From contig NZ_FUIE01000080.1 in assembly GCF_900163625.1 (NCBI RefSeq), positions 1 to 63,727 on the forward strand: a stretch of 63,727 nt of DNA, given 5' to 3'. The notes below the pieces were generated by a model. It saw nothing but the letters and a program-made list of their open reading frames with translations, was not told the DNA's origin and did not search any database. The translations under genes and the position numbers were made by a program. This stretch comes from Brevundimonas diminuta 3F5N. GTDB taxonomy: Bacteria; Pseudomonadota; Alphaproteobacteria; Caulobacterales; Caulobacteraceae. Shown here in pieces: positions 63,178 to 63,727 of this stretch (the stretch's first letter is position 1; each line of letters starts with the position of its first letter).

Positions 63178-63208
63178 AAAAACCCCGCGTCCGGAGCCGG
63201 AGCGGGGT
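63178..63208 (-). terminator. attenuator terminator (3:4 hairpin) of the ilv-leu operon
   Basis: On the minus strand ACCCCGC-TCCG-gctc-CGGA-c-GCGGGGT forms an 11-bp stem with one bulge, followed by T5. It lies between the leader ORF and ilvD, exactly where a regulated terminator is needed. Confidence 0.9.
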
Positions 63209-63271
63209 GAATGGGCGAAACTGGCTGGGTTCAGGTCAGGTCGCAGGCATCCACACCGCTTGGCTAAGCGG
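63178..63271 (-). promoter_or_regulatory. transcription attenuator of the ilv-leu operon
   Basis: Three competing RNA pairings can be read. Segment 1 (63266-63271, CCGCTT) pairs with the start of segment 2 (63256-63261, AAGCGG) through a 4-base loop. Segment 2 (63248-63260, AGCGGTGTGGATG) can instead pair with segment 3 (63201-63213, CATTCACCCCGCT) over 13 positions with one mismatch and one G-U. Segment 3 is also the left arm of the terminator. Segment 1 is codons for Pro-Leu right after the Val-Ile-Leu-Ile run, and the leader stop lies 10 bases past segment 2. A stalled ribosome therefore favours 2:3, while a ribosome that reaches the stop covers segment 2 and favours termination. Confidence 0.85.
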
Positions 63272-63376
63272 AATGAGAATTACCGAGAGAAGGAGTACGC
63301 CCAGCGACAGCACGCGCAGATCGGCCGCCGCTTGCGTGGGGCTCAGGATCGCAGCGATGGCGGCGCGGTGGGACAA
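63236..63376 (-). CDS. ilv-leu operon leader peptide
   Basis: A putative 46-residue leader. Its 3' half contains VLSLGVLLLSVILIPL and, over 22 residues, 8 Leu, 4 Val and 2 Ile. It senses all three end products, as the E. coli ilvGMEDA leader does. TTG 63376 is proposed as start since AAAGG lies seven bases upstream; no ATG is available nearby, and the frame opens as far as 63460. A small membrane-helix protein would be the alternative reading, but the downstream attenuator structures argue against that. Confidence 0.75.
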   Translation of the reverse strand: MSHRAAIAAILSPTQAAADLRVLSLGVLLLSVILIPLSQAVWMPAT

Positions 63377-63400
63377 GGAGAGACCTTTCGAACTGCCGCT

Positions 63401-63429
63401 CTTATGCCTCGCTTGATGTTGCGGCGCAA
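63401..63429 (-). promoter_or_regulatory. candidate promoter of the ilv-leu operon
   Basis: TTGCGC (63424-63429) and CATAAG (63401-63406) on the minus strand are spaced by 17 bases. Matches to consensus are modest (3 and 4 of 6). A start near 63394 would give a leader of about 17 bases before the TTG of the leader peptide, consistent with an attenuated transcript. Confidence 0.4.
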
Positions 63430-63626
63430 CCGTGGGGCCGAGAAATGTGGAAGAAAGCACCCTGTGGAGCCGTATTGGGGATGTTCAAGCGACAGAATTC
63501 GCCCATTCGCCATTCTTATGGGGTGAAAATTTCGCTCTTCCGGCGCTTGTGGTCGAGCAAACAAAACCGCGCGCATACGCGAGGGGCGCCGCAAGTGGGG
63601 CGCGGCTGACTCGGGTTCGTTGAGAT

Positions 63627-63727
63627 TCTTGGACTTTTTGTGAAAAGGCGCTTGCCAGTTCGAAGAGCGCCTCGTATATCGCCGCCTCGCTCGGAGACGG
63701 GCTGGCCCGGCGGGCTTCGGAGACAGT
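63627..63727 (+). promoter_or_regulatory. strong promoter reading out of the window, probable stable-RNA operon
   Basis: TTGCCA (63652-63657) and TATATC (63675-63680) are separated by 17 bases, preceded by an A/T-rich stretch (GGACTTTTTGTGAAAAGG) resembling an UP element. A GC-rich leader follows, with CGGAGAC repeated. The stretch 63430-63626 shows no credible gene. This architecture is typical of rRNA or tRNA promoters in the class; the RNA itself would lie beyond the right edge. Confidence 0.55.

Noticed and set aside
61860..63416. 518-codon plus-strand frame opposite ilvD and the attenuator
   Set aside because: Shadow of ilvD; no recognisable protein and wrong codon-position pattern.
63432..63623. 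63-residue plus-strand ORF at the right edge
   Set aside because: No ribosome-binding site or family resemblance, and it overlaps probable promoter DNA.

Overview
The window is GC-rich, gene-dense alphaproteobacterial chromosome. The gene content points to Caulobacteraceae, most likely Brevundimonas or a close relative. It carries chpT (the CckA-to-CtrA phosphotransferase of the caulobacterial cell-cycle relay), mmcB with an alphaproteobacterial GAAC-N7-GAAC SOS box, a RegB/RegA redox pair, a PHA depolymerase, and several short inverted repeat pairs. No phage, transposon or CRISPR array is visible. The assignment is inference from gene content; no rRNA lies inside the window.

Layout. 0.2-9 kb: housekeeping and stress genes (fabI, a DUF2794 protein, a Bax-inhibitor-1 protein, thpR, an acetyltransferase, SOS-controlled mmcB, a YgjP-like metallopeptidase, phaZ), then an SCO copper chaperone divergent from regB and regA. 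9-19 kb: class A PBP, methyltransferase, alpha/beta hydrolase, Rieske oxygenase, DUF1345, rhlE-type helicase, FadL-type porin, CinA-type protein. 19-25 kb: map, radC, an acetyltransferase, bolA, a degenerate aldo/keto reductase, cysQ, then the signalling cluster chpT-cheY-cheR. 25-37 kb: Tat-exported metallophosphoesterase, TonB receptor, membrane-anchored M28 peptidase, nucleotide-sugar epimerase, tRNA-Ala(CGC), yggT, hbd, two membrane proteins, hisS. 37-46 kb: a structured noncoding stretch, an M13 peptidase, a TetR regulator, membrane PQQ dehydrogenase, proBA. 46-53 kb: a tripartite RND efflux operon with a divergent TetR regulator.

53-63.4 kb is the most striking region: a nine-gene leftward operon, ilvD-ilvC-ilvB-ilvN-leuA-ilvE-leuC-leuD-leuB, encoding most of valine/isoleucine/leucine biosynthesis in overlapping or nearly abutting reading frames. 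Upstream of ilvD I find a short ORF that ends in a dense run of Leu/Val/Ile codons. It is followed by three mutually exclusive RNA pairings and a U-tailed terminator. That is a complete trp-style attenuator. Both usual feedback-sensor regions are reduced: LeuA stops before its C-terminal regulatory domain, and the acetolactate synthase small subunit is a single short ACT domain. Control may therefore lean on attenuation.

Genes that converge are separated in one of three ways: a bidirectional hairpin terminator, a pair of inverted repeats, or almost nothing (one pair has zero intervening bases). The right edge holds a strong promoter firing out of the window, of the kind expected before a stable-RNA operon.
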